Positions 7,712 through 16,518 of a DNA stretch of 64,000 bases are shown piece after piece. The position numbers and the translations under genes are program-made. This DNA is from Nocardioides okcheonensis (lineage in GTDB: Bacteria; Actinomycetota; Actinomycetes; Propionibacteriales; Nocardioidaceae). How positions within the stretch are numbered: the stretch's first letter is position 1; every line of letters starts with the position of its first letter. Below the pieces are notes generated by a model that worked only from the letters and a program-made list of their open reading frames with translations, was not told the origin of the DNA and ran no database searches. The stretch lies in assembly GCF_020991065.1 (NCBI RefSeq), contig NZ_CP087710.1, positions 1,736,001-1,800,000 of the forward strand, given 5' to 3'.

Positions 7712-8719
7712 ATGACCACCGCGCGGACCGTGCCCGTCACCACGGAGATGGACGGCGACGAGCTCGACGCGCTGGACGCCTGGCACCTCGCCCGCCACCA
7801 CGGGCTGCGGCGGATCGTGGTCGAGTCGTTCGTCCGGTTCCGCTACGGCGACGGCTTCACCAACTCCCGCGCCCTCGCCCTGCAGGCCTGCCTCGCGGTG
7901 GTGCCGTTCCTGCTCGCGCTCACCGGACTCGCCTCCGACCTCGACGAGGAGCGGCCGGCCACCGTCGTGGCGCAGGTCGTCGACTCCCTCTCCCCCGGAT
8001 CCGGGCAGGCCGACGCGCTGGCGTCGGCCGTCGAGGGCTCCGACGGCTCGGGCGGCACCGTCGGCTCGGAGGAGGCCGGCGAGGTCGCGCTGGTCCTCGG
8101 CCTCGGCTTCGCGCTCGTGTCGATGACGACGGCGATGGCGCAGGTCGAGCGGGGCGCCAACCGGATCTACGGCATCCGCCGCGACCGCAAGGCGCTCCAC
8201 AAGTACGGCCGCGCCGCCGTGCTGACCGCGATCCTGGCCGTGCCGGTCGGCGTCGGCTTCGTGATGATCGTCGGCGGCGGGGCGTTCGGCGACGCGATGG
8301 CCGAGAGCTACGGCTGGTCCGACACCTCGGTGCTCTGGTGGGACGTGCTGCGCTGGCCGATCGGCGTCGGCCTGCTGGTCCTCACCATCGCCGTGCTGCT
8401 CGACCACTCGCCGCGGCGCCGCCAGCCGGCGCTGTCGTGGCTCGCGCTCGGGGCGGCGATCGCGGTGGCGCTGATCGGGCTCGCGACGGTCGGCCTGGCG
8501 CTCTACGTCCGGCTCAGCGGGTCGTTCGGCGACGTCTACGGCCCGCTGGCCGGCGTGGTCGCGCTGCTGCTGTGGGCGCTGCTGTCGTCGATCTCGTTCT
8601 TCTACGGCACCGCGGTCTGCGCCCAGCTCGAGGCGCTGCGGGCGGGCGAGGAGACGCCGGCGCTCGACGACCCCGGCCGCCCGCACGCCCGCACGGTCGG
8701 CAAGGGCGCGGTCGACTGA
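7712..8719 (+). CDS. YihY/BrkB family membrane protein
   Basis: A 335-residue integral membrane protein with about six hydrophobic segments. It begins with a long polar N-terminus; a soluble loop (about 85-120, Ser/Gly/Glu-rich) follows the first segment. The region MTTAMAQVERGANRIYGIRRD is typical of the YihY/BrkB (formerly RNase BN) family, as are the paired C-terminal helices. The cellular role of the family is unsettled. A second member lies at 55981-57087, but the two are clearly diverged. It converges with the HAD gene across a palindrome-rich gap. Confidence 0.8.
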   Translation: MTTARTVPVTTEMDGDELDALDAWHLARHHGLRRIVVESFVRFRYGDGFTNSRALALQACLAVVPFLLALTGLASDLDEERPATVVAQVVDSLSPGSGQADALASAVEGSDGSGGTVGSEEAGEVALVLGLGFALVSMTTAMAQVERGANRIYGIRRDRKALHKYGRAAVLTAILAVPVGVGFVMIVGGGAFGDAMAESYGWSDTSVLWWDVLRWPIGVGLLVLTIAVLLDHSPRRRQPALSWLALGAAIAVALIGLATVGLALYVRLSGSFGDVYGPLAGVVALLLWALLSSISFFYGTAVCAQLEALRAGEETPALDDPGRPHARTVGKGAVD

Positions 8720-8759
8720 CCGGTCCCGGCACGCGGGTCCACCCTCGCCTCCCCACCCC

Positions 8760-8825
8760 GGGTATCTGCGGACATATCGGTGGGTGAAAGTGACGATCCG
8801 CCCACCGATATGTCCGCAGATACCC
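8760..8825. repeat. Perfect 25-bp inverted repeat
   Basis: The arms at 8760-8784 and 8801-8825 are perfectly complementary over 25 bp around a 16-base spacer. The arm contains TCTGCGGACATATCGGTGGG. It lies between two convergent genes and may act as a bidirectional terminator or a mobile palindromic element. Confidence 0.9.
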
Positions 8826-8883
8826 CGGTGGGCCGGGCCGGTCGGGTACCCCGGTGGGCCGGGCCGGGCAGGTACCCGGCCGG
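8821..8883. repeat. 26-bp tandem direct repeat, about 2.4 copies
   Basis: Units starting TACCCCGGTGGGCCGGGCCG begin at 8821 and 8847, and a degenerate third (TACCCGGCCGG) begins at 8873. The array starts inside the right arm of the preceding palindrome. Confidence 0.85.
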
Positions 8884-8914
8884 CGCCCGGTCAGGAGCCC
8901 GGCAGGAGCGGGCG

Positions 8915-9565
8915 TCAGCGGCGCAGCAGCCCCAGCAGCGGGCGCAGGTCGTCGTCGACGGCGGTGGCGCCGGCGGCGGCCAGCACCGCCTCGGGGTGCG
9001 TGGTCGCGATGCCGTGCACGCGGCGTACGCCGGCGGCGAGCGCCGCGCGGACACCGGCGGGCGAGTCCGCGGCGACGGCGCGGGAGGCGTCCACGCCGAG
9101 GCGCTCGCACGCCAGCGCGAAGCCGGCCGGGTGCGGCTTGCCGTCCGCGACGTCGCGGGCGGTGACCACCGTGTCGACGCTGTCCAGCGTGAGCCCCAGC
9201 GACTCCACCAGGGAGCGCTCGACCCAGGCAGGTCCGGCCGAGGTCACGATCGCGACGGGAACGCCGCCCGACCGCGCCGCGACGACGAGGTCGCGCGCAC
9301 CGGGGACCGCCGGCGCCGCCTCGTCCGGCACGTGGGCGAGGACGCCCGCCAGCACCTCCGCCGAGTCGAGGCCGGCCCAGGGGCCAGGCTCGGTGGCGAA
9401 GACGTCCTCGGCGCGCCGGCCGGTGAAGACCGAGAGGTCGGGGACGTCCCACCCGCGGTGCGCGAAGTACGCCTCGTAGCCGGCGCGGTGCAGCGGCTCG
9501 GAGTCGACCAGGGTGCCGTCGAGGTCGAGCAGCAGCCCGGAGACCCGCTCGGGGACCGCCGTCAC
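8915..9565 (-). CDS. HAD-superfamily phosphatase, beta-phosphoglucomutase-like
   Basis: A 216-residue HAD subfamily IA hydrolase. Motif I is LLLDLDGTLVDSEPLH (two catalytic Asp), motif II is VTSAG, the motif III lysine is in DGKPHPAGF, and the motif IV region is AADSPAGV. The GTG start overlaps the TGA of the EIIA gene as GTGA, so it is the last gene of the nagB-like/EIIB/EIIA operon. It probably acts on a sugar phosphate linked to amino-sugar uptake, such as relieving phosphosugar stress. The substrate is inferred only from context. Confidence 0.82.
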   Translation of the reverse strand: MTAVPERVSGLLLDLDGTLVDSEPLHRAGYEAYFAHRGWDVPDLSVFTGRRAEDVFATEPGPWAGLDSAEVLAGVLAHVPDEAAPAVPGARDLVVAARSGGVPVAIVTSAGPAWVERSLVESLGLTLDSVDTVVTARDVADGKPHPAGFALACERLGVDASRAVAADSPAGVRAALAAGVRRVHGIATTHPEAVLAAAGATAVDDDLRPLLGLLRR

Positions 9566-10032
9566 GGCAGCACGAACAGCGGGTCGCCGGCGGCCACGGC
9601 GCTGCCCAGCGCGTCGCTGGTCACCGACCCCTTGACGCCGTCCATCAGCACGATCGGGACCACCGGCGACACGTCCTGCCCGCCGATGCTCGGCGGGAGC
9701 GCGGAGGGGTCCCACGTGATCATCGGGTCGCCCGCGGCGACCTCGGCGCCCTGGGTCGCGAGGACCTCGAACCCCTCACCCTCGAGGCGCACGGTGTTGA
9801 TGCCGAGGTGGACCAGGACGCCGACGCCGTCGCCGAGCACGACGAACGCGTGGGGCAGCACCTTCAGCACCTTCCCGGCGATCGGCGACACCACGGTCGT
9901 GCGCCCGGCGTCCGGCTCGATGGCGACGCCTGGGCCGACCATCTCCTCGGCGAAGACCGGGTCCGGGACGTCGGCCATCGCGACGACCCGACCGGGGCAG
10001 GGAGCCAGCACGTTCCGGCTGGAGGACGTCAC
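9562..10032 (-). CDS. crr: PTS glucose-type EIIA component
   Basis: A 156-residue EIIA-Glc fold protein that passes phosphate from HPr to EIIB. The phosphorylated His is H75 in VLVHLGINTV, and the supporting His is H61 in LPHAFVV, as in the enterobacterial protein. It is a stand-alone domain, as in Streptomyces crr. It overlaps both neighbours by 4 bp (ATGA/GTGA), implying translational coupling. No HPr or enzyme I gene lies in the window. Confidence 0.93.
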   Translation of the reverse strand: MTSSSRNVLAPCPGRVVAMADVPDPVFAEEMVGPGVAIEPDAGRTTVVSPIAGKVLKVLPHAFVVLGDGVGVLVHLGINTVRLEGEGFEVLATQGAEVAAGDPMITWDPSALPPSIGGQDVSPVVPIVLMDGVKGSVTSDALGSAVAAGDPLFVLP

Positions 10033-10262
10033 ATCAGGTCCTCGATGTCGTCGGCGAGGTTGTCGGCCTCGGGGCCGACGACGACCTGCACGACGGTGCC
10101 GCTGGCCATGACGCCGTGGGCGCCCGCCGCCTTGAGGGCGGCCTGGTCGACGAGCGCGCCGTCCTTGACCTCGGTGCGGAGCCGGGTGATGCAGGCCTCG
10201 ATCTCGACGACGTTGTCGGCGCCGCCGAGGCCGGCCAGGATCTGCTCTGCCTTGGTGCTCAT
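10029..10262 (-). CDS. PTS EIIB component, glucose/GlcNAc type
   Basis: A 77-residue EIIB domain. The phosphorylated Cys is C24 in EIEACITRLR, the canonical IIB-Glc motif. It receives phosphate from EIIA and gives it to the sugar bound in EIIC (12250-13506). It corresponds to NagE1/NagF-type stand-alone IIB proteins of streptomycetes. The ATG at 10262 has GAGAGGAAC upstream on the minus strand. Confidence 0.92.
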   Translation of the reverse strand: MSTKAEQILAGLGGADNVVEIEACITRLRTEVKDGALVDQAALKAAGAHGVMASGTVVQVVVGPEADNLADDIEDLM

Positions 10263-10294
10263 CAGGGTTCCTCTCGATGGGTGCGGGTGGGGGT

Positions 10295-11344
10295 TCAGCG
10301 GTCGGTCCGGGTGACCTTGGCCAGGCCGCGCGGGTTGTCGGGGTCGAGGCCCAGTGTGCGCGCGAGGCGCTCGATCATGAGCTGGGCGGGCACGATGCTC
10401 GCGACCGGCTCGACCGTCTCCGGGAGGTCGGGGCCGGCGAGGTGGACGTCGCACCGACCGGCGAAGTCGGCGGTGCCACCGATGCCCAGCACGCGCGCGC
10501 CGCGCTCGTGCAGGTCGTCGGCCAGCTCGGCCATCGCGCCGGCCAGCGGGCCGCTGCCGGCCGCGACGAGGACGGCGAGGACGCCGTCGCCGACGACCGA
10601 GATCGGCCCGTGGCGCAGGTCGGCGTAGGAGTAGCCGCGCACCGGGCGCAGGCAGGTCTCCTCCATCTTGAGTGCGGTCTCGAGCGCGGTGCCGAGCAGC
10701 AGCCCGCGCCCCGACACCACGACCTGCTGCGCCCGGGCGAGCGCGTCGGCCGCGGCGGTGACGTCCGTGCCGAGCAGGCCGGCGACCGCGTCGGGCACCC
10801 GCTCGAGGTCGGCCACCGACCGCTCGGCCTGCTCGCGGGGACCGAGCGCCGCGGCGACCACGCCGAGGGCGAGCAGCTGGGTGAGGTACGTCTTGGTGGC
10901 CGGCACCGCGACCTCGGGACCGGCCTGGGTGGCCAGGGCGAGGTCGGCCGCCTCGAGGAGCGGCGAGCCGGCGACGTTGGAGACGGCCACGGTGGCGGCT
11001 CCGCAGTCGCGCGCCCACTGCTGGGTCTCGACGATCTCGGTCGTCGAGCCCGACTGGGACACGGAGACGACGAGGGTGTCGGCGAGGTCGAGCCGGGCCC
11101 GGTAGTGGGTCGCCACGCTCGGTGCCGCGAGCGAGGCCGGCACCCCGGCCGCGGTCTCCAGCAGGTAGCGACCGTAGATCGCGGCGTTGTCGCTGGAGCC
11201 GCGCGCGACCAGCAGCACCCGGCGGCGGTCACGGGCGAGCTCGCGCAGCGCGTCACGCTGCGCGAGCAGGTGGTCGAGCGTGCGGCGGGCCGCCTCCGGC
11301 TGCTCGGCGACCTCCGCCGCCATCCGGGTCTGCGTGGTGGTCAT
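10295..11344 (-). CDS. SIS-domain aldose-ketose isomerase, GlcN-6-P deaminase type
   Basis: A 349-residue tandem-SIS protein equivalent to the isomerase half of GlmS without the glutaminase domain. The first SIS domain has RGSSDNAAIYGRY and VSVSQSGSTTEIVETQQWA. The second has GRGLLLGTALETALKMEET and YADLRHGPISV. Such short GlmS-like proteins include NagB-II deaminases and AgaS. Here it sits with nagA and a GlcNAc PTS and no classical nagB is visible, so conversion of GlcN-6-P to Fru-6-P is the best guess. The ATG at 11344 has GAGGACACCC upstream. Confidence 0.85.
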   Translation of the reverse strand: MTTTQTRMAAEVAEQPEAARRTLDHLLAQRDALRELARDRRRVLLVARGSSDNAAIYGRYLLETAAGVPASLAAPSVATHYRARLDLADTLVVSVSQSGSTTEIVETQQWARDCGAATVAVSNVAGSPLLEAADLALATQAGPEVAVPATKTYLTQLLALGVVAAALGPREQAERSVADLERVPDAVAGLLGTDVTAAADALARAQQVVVSGRGLLLGTALETALKMEETCLRPVRGYSYADLRHGPISVVGDGVLAVLVAAGSGPLAGAMAELADDLHERGARVLGIGGTADFAGRCDVHLAGPDLPETVEPVASIVPAQLMIERLARTLGLDPDNPRGLAKVTRTDR

Positions 11345-11369
11345 GGGTGTCCTCTGTCCTGCCTGGTCC

Positions 11370-11399
11370 TTGACAAGCCGCCGCGCGTGCGGCCATGCT
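11370..11399 (+). promoter_or_regulatory. TTGACA-N18-CATGCT promoter for the regulator/EIIC/nagA operon
   Basis: TTGACA at 11370-11375 and CATGCT at 11394-11399 with an 18-bp spacer form a good sigma-A promoter. The expected start point, near 11405, falls inside the palindromic operator, so bound regulator would block it. Confidence 0.55.
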
Positions 11400-11403
11400 C
11401 CAA

Positions 11404-11417
11404 CTGGTACGTACCAG
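11404..11417. promoter_or_regulatory. DasR-box-like palindrome CTGGTACGTACCAG
   Basis: A perfect 14-bp palindrome sits between the divergent SIS and GntR genes. It matches the dre consensus for DasR/NagR regulators (ACTGGT...ACCAGT) in both outer half-sites, but the core is ACGT instead of CTAG. Another GTACCA half-site follows at 11421. The adjacent GntR/HutC gene is the obvious candidate binder. Confidence 0.7.
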
Positions 11418-11455
11418 ACCGTACCAATAGAACCAGCTCCCGTCGAGAGGCACCG

Positions 11456-12232
11456 ATGACCCGCAGGATCGACGACGGCCCCCGGCCCAAGCACGCCCAG
11501 CTGAGCGACGTGCTGGCCGAGCTCGCGCTGCGCGACCTCGGCCCTGGCGTCGCCATCCCGTCCGAGCGCGAGCTGATGACCTCCTACGACGTGTCGCGGG
11601 CGACGGTCCGCAAGGCCATCGACAGCCTGGTGGCGGGCGGGCTGCTGCAGCGGATCCAGGGCAAGGGCACCTTCGTCGCCCGCCCCCGCGTCGAGAGCCG
11701 GCTCCACCTCGCGTCGTTCTCCCAGGACATGCGCCGGCGCGGCCTCACCCCGTCCACCCGCCTGCTGCGCGTCGACGAGGAGCGTCCGCCGGCCGACGTC
11801 GCCCGTACGCTCCGGCTCGGCGCGAGCGGCACCGCCTGGCGCATCGACCGGATCCGGCTCGCCGACGACCAGCCGATGGCGATCGAGCAGGGGTGGTACC
11901 CGTGCTCGCTGCTGCCCGACCTCGACACCGAGGACCTGTCCGGGTCGCTCTACACCGTCTTCGCCGAGCGCTACGACCTGGTCGTCGACGCGGCCGAGCA
12001 GACCCTGTGGGGCGAGTCCGCGGAGGGCACCACGGCGCGCCGCCTCGAGGCCCCGGTCCACACCCCGCTCCTCGTCTTCCGCCGCCTCTCGAGCGCCGAC
12101 GGGCGCCCGATCGAGCACGTCGTCTCGCGCTACCGCGGCGACCGCTACCAGCTGCACATGACCCTGGGCCCGACCAGGGCCCCCGATGCCGACGCCGACG
12201 CCGACATCACCCGCGACACCACCACCGCCTGA
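11456..12232 (+). CDS. GntR/HutC-family regulator (DasR/NagR-like)
   Basis: A 258-residue repressor. The N-terminal winged helix (about residues 10-78) contains IPSERELMTSYDVSRATVRKA, split by the helix-turn. The C-terminal UTRA ligand domain (about 90-240) contains MAIEQGWYP and VVSRYRGDRYQ. DasR/NagR proteins bind GlcN-6-P or GlcNAc-6-P and control aminosugar uptake. The gene is upstream of EIIC and nagA in one operon and divergent from the SIS/EIIB/EIIA operon, with the dre-like palindrome between. Confidence 0.88.
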   Translation: MTRRIDDGPRPKHAQLSDVLAELALRDLGPGVAIPSERELMTSYDVSRATVRKAIDSLVAGGLLQRIQGKGTFVARPRVESRLHLASFSQDMRRRGLTPSTRLLRVDEERPPADVARTLRLGASGTAWRIDRIRLADDQPMAIEQGWYPCSLLPDLDTEDLSGSLYTVFAERYDLVVDAAEQTLWGESAEGTTARRLEAPVHTPLLVFRRLSSADGRPIEHVVSRYRGDRYQLHMTLGPTRAPDADADADITRDTTTA

Positions 12233-12249
12233 CCCCGAAGGGACCCACC

Positions 12250-13502
<1,253 letters not shown>

Positions 13503-13506
<4 letters not shown>

Positions 13507-14654
13507 CCACCCTCCTCACCGCCGCACAGGTCGTCACCCCGGCGCGGGTCCTCGCGCCGGGGTGGCTGCTCCTCGACGGCGACCGCGTCCTCGAGGTCGG
13601 CGACGGCGCCCCGCCGCGCAGCCCCGACCTCGCGCTCGGCGACGTCACCGTGTGCCCCGGCTTCGTCGACGTCCACGTCCACGGCGGCGGTGGCGCCGCG
13701 TTCGAGACCGGCACGCCGGAGGCGGCGCGGACCGCTGCTGCCGCCCACCTCGCGCACGGCACGACCTCCATCGCAGCCAGCCTGGTGACGGACCGGCGCG
13801 ACGTCATGGAGCGCACCGTCCGCGCCCTCGCCGACTGCGTCCACGACGGCGTGCTCGCCGGCCTCCACCTCGAGGGGCCGTGGCTCAGCCCGGCCCGCTC
13901 GGGTGCGCACTCCCCCGGTGCCCTCGCGCTGCCCGAGCGTGCGCACGTCGAGTCGCTGCTCGACGCGGGCGGCGGGACGGTGCGGATGGTCACCCTCGCC
14001 CCCGAGCTCGCCGGCGGCGTGGAGGCCGTACGCCTCCTCGTCGAGCGCGGCGTCGTCGCCGCCGTCGGCCACACCGACGCGACCCACGACCAGGCGCGGG
14101 CGGCCATCGACGCCGGTGCGCGCGTGGGCACGCACCTGTTCAACGCGATGCGTCCGATGCACCACCGCGAGCCCGGCGCGGTCGGCGCCCTGCTCGACTC
14201 CGACACCGACGTCGAGGTGATCGCCGACGGGGTGCACCTGCACCCGGCGGTCCTGGCGACGGTGTTCGCCGCCAAGCCCGGCCGCTGCCTGCTCGTCACC
14301 GACGCGATGGCGGCTGCCGGCGCGCCGGACGGCGACTACCGCCTCGGCACCATGGACGTGCAGGTCCGCGACGGCGTCGCGCGCCTCGCCTCCGACGACG
14401 GCCACGGCGCGATCGCCGGCTCGACGCTCACCATGGACGCGGCCGTGCGCCACGCCGTCCGGCACGCGGGGATCGGTCTCGCCGACGCGGTGCACGCCGC
14501 CAGCACCGCGCCCGCCCGCGTGTGGGACCTCACCGACGTCGGAGCGCTCGAGGCCGGTCGCCGGGCCGACCTCGTCGTGCTCGACGCCGACCTCGAGGTC
14601 GTGCGGGTGATGCGGGCCGGCGCCTGGGTCAGCCCTTCGTCGAGCCCAGGGTGA
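13503..14654 (+). CDS. nagA: N-acetylglucosamine-6-phosphate deacetylase
   Basis: A 383-residue amidohydrolase that removes acetate from GlcNAc-6-P. The metal motif is FVDVHVHGGGG, the catalytic base region is LEGPWLSPARSGAH, further ligands lie in GHTDATHDQA and THLFNAMRPMHHREPG, and the active-site Asp is in LVTDAMAAAG. It is the last gene of the regulator/EIIC/nagA operon. The GTG start is coupled to the EIIC stop. The 3' end runs 26 bp into the convergent ABC permease gene. Confidence 0.95.
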
Positions 14655-15576
14655 GCCCGGAGACGAACTGCTTCTGCAGGGCGAAGAACACCACCAGCAC
14701 CGGCAGCGCGACGATGATCGACCCCGCGGCCACCAGGTTGGTGTCGGTGAAGAACTGCCCGCGCAGGTTGTTGAGCGCGGACGTCACCGGCAGCTTGTTG
14801 CCCTGCTGGATGAGGACCGTCGCCCAGAAGAACTCGTTGTAGACCCAGGTGACCTGGAGCGTCGCGAGCGCGGCCAGCGCCGGCCTGACCAGCGGCATCG
14901 TCAGCTGCCAGTACTGCCGCCACACGCTGGCGCCGTCGAGCTCGGCCGACTCGTAGATCTCGTGCGGAAGCGTCTTCATGTAGTTGCTGAGCACGAACGT
15001 GCAGAAGCCGAGCTGGAACGCGGTGTTGACCAGGATGAGCGCCCAGAAGCTGTTGAGCATCGAGCCGGAGTCGCTCATGAAGTAGGGCAGCGGCACCTCG
15101 CGGAACATCCGGAACACCGGGATCAGCAGCGCCTGCGGCGGCAGCAGGTTGGCGGCGAGGAAGATGCCGAGCAGGGTGAGGTTGAAGCGATAGCTGAAGC
15201 GCGCCAGCACGAACGCCACCATCGACGACAGCCACAGCGTCAGCAGGACCGCGGGGACCGTGATGAGCAGCGAGTTCCTCATGTGCAGGCCGAAGTTGCC
15301 GCGCGTCCAGGCGTCCTCGTAGTTGGAGAAGGTCCACCCGCCGAAGGACAGGTACCCGTTGGCCTGGGTGTAGTCGTACTCGCGGAAGGAGTTGACCAGC
15401 GCCCACAGCAGCGGGAACAGCCAGGCCAGCGCGAGCAGCGCGACGATGACGGTCACCAGCACGCCGCGGGGCTTGCTCATCACGCCGCCCTCGACCCGCT
15501 TGGGGGGCGTACGGGCGTCGCGCACCTGGTCGTCGGGCGGCGTCGTGGCCACCAGGACGGGGTCGTGGCTGCTCAT
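14629..15576 (-). CDS. Carbohydrate ABC transporter permease (MalG family)
   Basis: A 315-residue inner-membrane permease with six membrane segments after a polar N-terminus of about 30 residues. The EAA loop EIYESAELDGASVWRQYW, for contact with the ATPase, lies near residue 205. It pairs with the MalF-type permease (15573-16508), overlapping it as ATGA. No ATPase gene is in the cluster, so a shared MsiK-type ATPase elsewhere is likely, as in streptomycetes. Confidence 0.9.
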   Translation of the reverse strand: MSSHDPVLVATTPPDDQVRDARTPPKRVEGGVMSKPRGVLVTVIVALLALAWLFPLLWALVNSFREYDYTQANGYLSFGGWTFSNYEDAWTRGNFGLHMRNSLLITVPAVLLTLWLSSMVAFVLARFSYRFNLTLLGIFLAANLLPPQALLIPVFRMFREVPLPYFMSDSGSMLNSFWALILVNTAFQLGFCTFVLSNYMKTLPHEIYESAELDGASVWRQYWQLTMPLVRPALAALATLQVTWVYNEFFWATVLIQQGNKLPVTSALNNLRGQFFTDTNLVAAGSIIVALPVLVVFFALQKQFVSGLTLGSTKG

Positions 15577-16508
15577 CCTCGGCGCTCCTCACGGAAGACG
15601 TTGCGCAGGTAGACGGTGATGAAGACCGACGAGATCAGCATCATGATGACCGCGAGCGCCGACCCGAAGCCGTAGCGCGTGGCCTCGCCGATCACGTTCT
15701 GCGCGACCAGCGCGCCGATCAGCTCGAGGCCGTTGCGGCCCTTGTTGACCACCCACACGAGGTCGAAGGCCCGCAGCGACTCGATCACGACGATGACGAT
15801 CACGATCATGTTGATCGGCCGCATCACCGGGAAGATCACGTTGAAGAACGTCCGCACCTCGCTGGCGCCGTCGACGGCCGCCGCCTCGCGCAGGGAGGCG
15901 TCGACCCCCTTCAGGCCGGCCAGGTAGATCAGCATGATGTAGCCGGTGTGGCGCCAGGCCGTGGCGACGAGGACCGCCCAGAGGTTGATGTCCGGGTCTC
16001 CGTACCAGTCGACCTGGGTGCCGAAGACCTGGTTGATCAGGCCCTGGTCGCGCGAGTAGAACAGCTGCCAGATGAAGCCGATCAGCGCGAGCGACAGCAC
16101 GACCGGCATGTAGAACGCGGTCTGGTAGATCCGGCTGCCCCGCATCTCCCGGTCGAGGATCACCGCCAGCAGGATGCCGAGCAGCGTGGGGAACACGAAC
16201 AGGAAGCCCAGCCAGATCAGGTTGTGCTGGATCGCGGGCCAGAACGGCGGGTAGATCGTGGCGATGTCGGTGTAGTTCTGGAACCCGACCCACTCGATGG
16301 TGTCGAGGTCGCCGAAGCCGTTCCACTTGCCGAACGACAGCACCACCGACAGCAGCGCCGGCAGCCAGACCAGGAGCAGCACGAGCAGCAGCGGGATCGT
16401 GACCATGAGGATCACGGTGAGCCGGTCGCGCGCCGGCAGCTTCTTCTCCCGGCCCTGCGGGGGCGCCGCAGCCCCGGTGGACTGCGGCGCCTCGTCGATG
16501 TGGGACAT
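15573..16508 (-). CDS. Carbohydrate ABC transporter permease (MalF family)
   Basis: A 311-residue permease with six membrane segments. The EAA-type loop SLREAAAVDGASEVRTFF is near residue 215, followed by PVMRPINMIVIVIVVIESLRAFD split across the next helix. It lies 10 bp after the binding-protein gene and overlaps the MalG-type gene. Expected substrates are alpha- or beta-galactosides, judging from the divergent glycosidase genes. Confidence 0.9.
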   Translation of the reverse strand: MSHIDEAPQSTGAAAPPQGREKKLPARDRLTVILMVTIPLLLVLLLVWLPALLSVVLSFGKWNGFGDLDTIEWVGFQNYTDIATIYPPFWPAIQHNLIWLGFLFVFPTLLGILLAVILDREMRGSRIYQTAFYMPVVLSLALIGFIWQLFYSRDQGLINQVFGTQVDWYGDPDINLWAVLVATAWRHTGYIMLIYLAGLKGVDASLREAAAVDGASEVRTFFNVIFPVMRPINMIVIVIVVIESLRAFDLVWVVNKGRNGLELIGALVAQNVIGEATRYGFGSALAVIMMLISSVFITVYLRNVFREERRG

Positions 16509-16518
16509 GGGCAGGACC

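Noticed and set aside
8720..8914. Palindromes as inverted ends of an insertion sequence
   Set aside because: The arms face each other over 16 bases with no transposase or target duplication, so no element can lie between them.
10295..12157. A 620-residue minus-strand reading of the SIS protein
   Set aside because: The extension is antisense to the GntR gene, and the SIS homology begins at the ATG 11344, which has a ribosome site.
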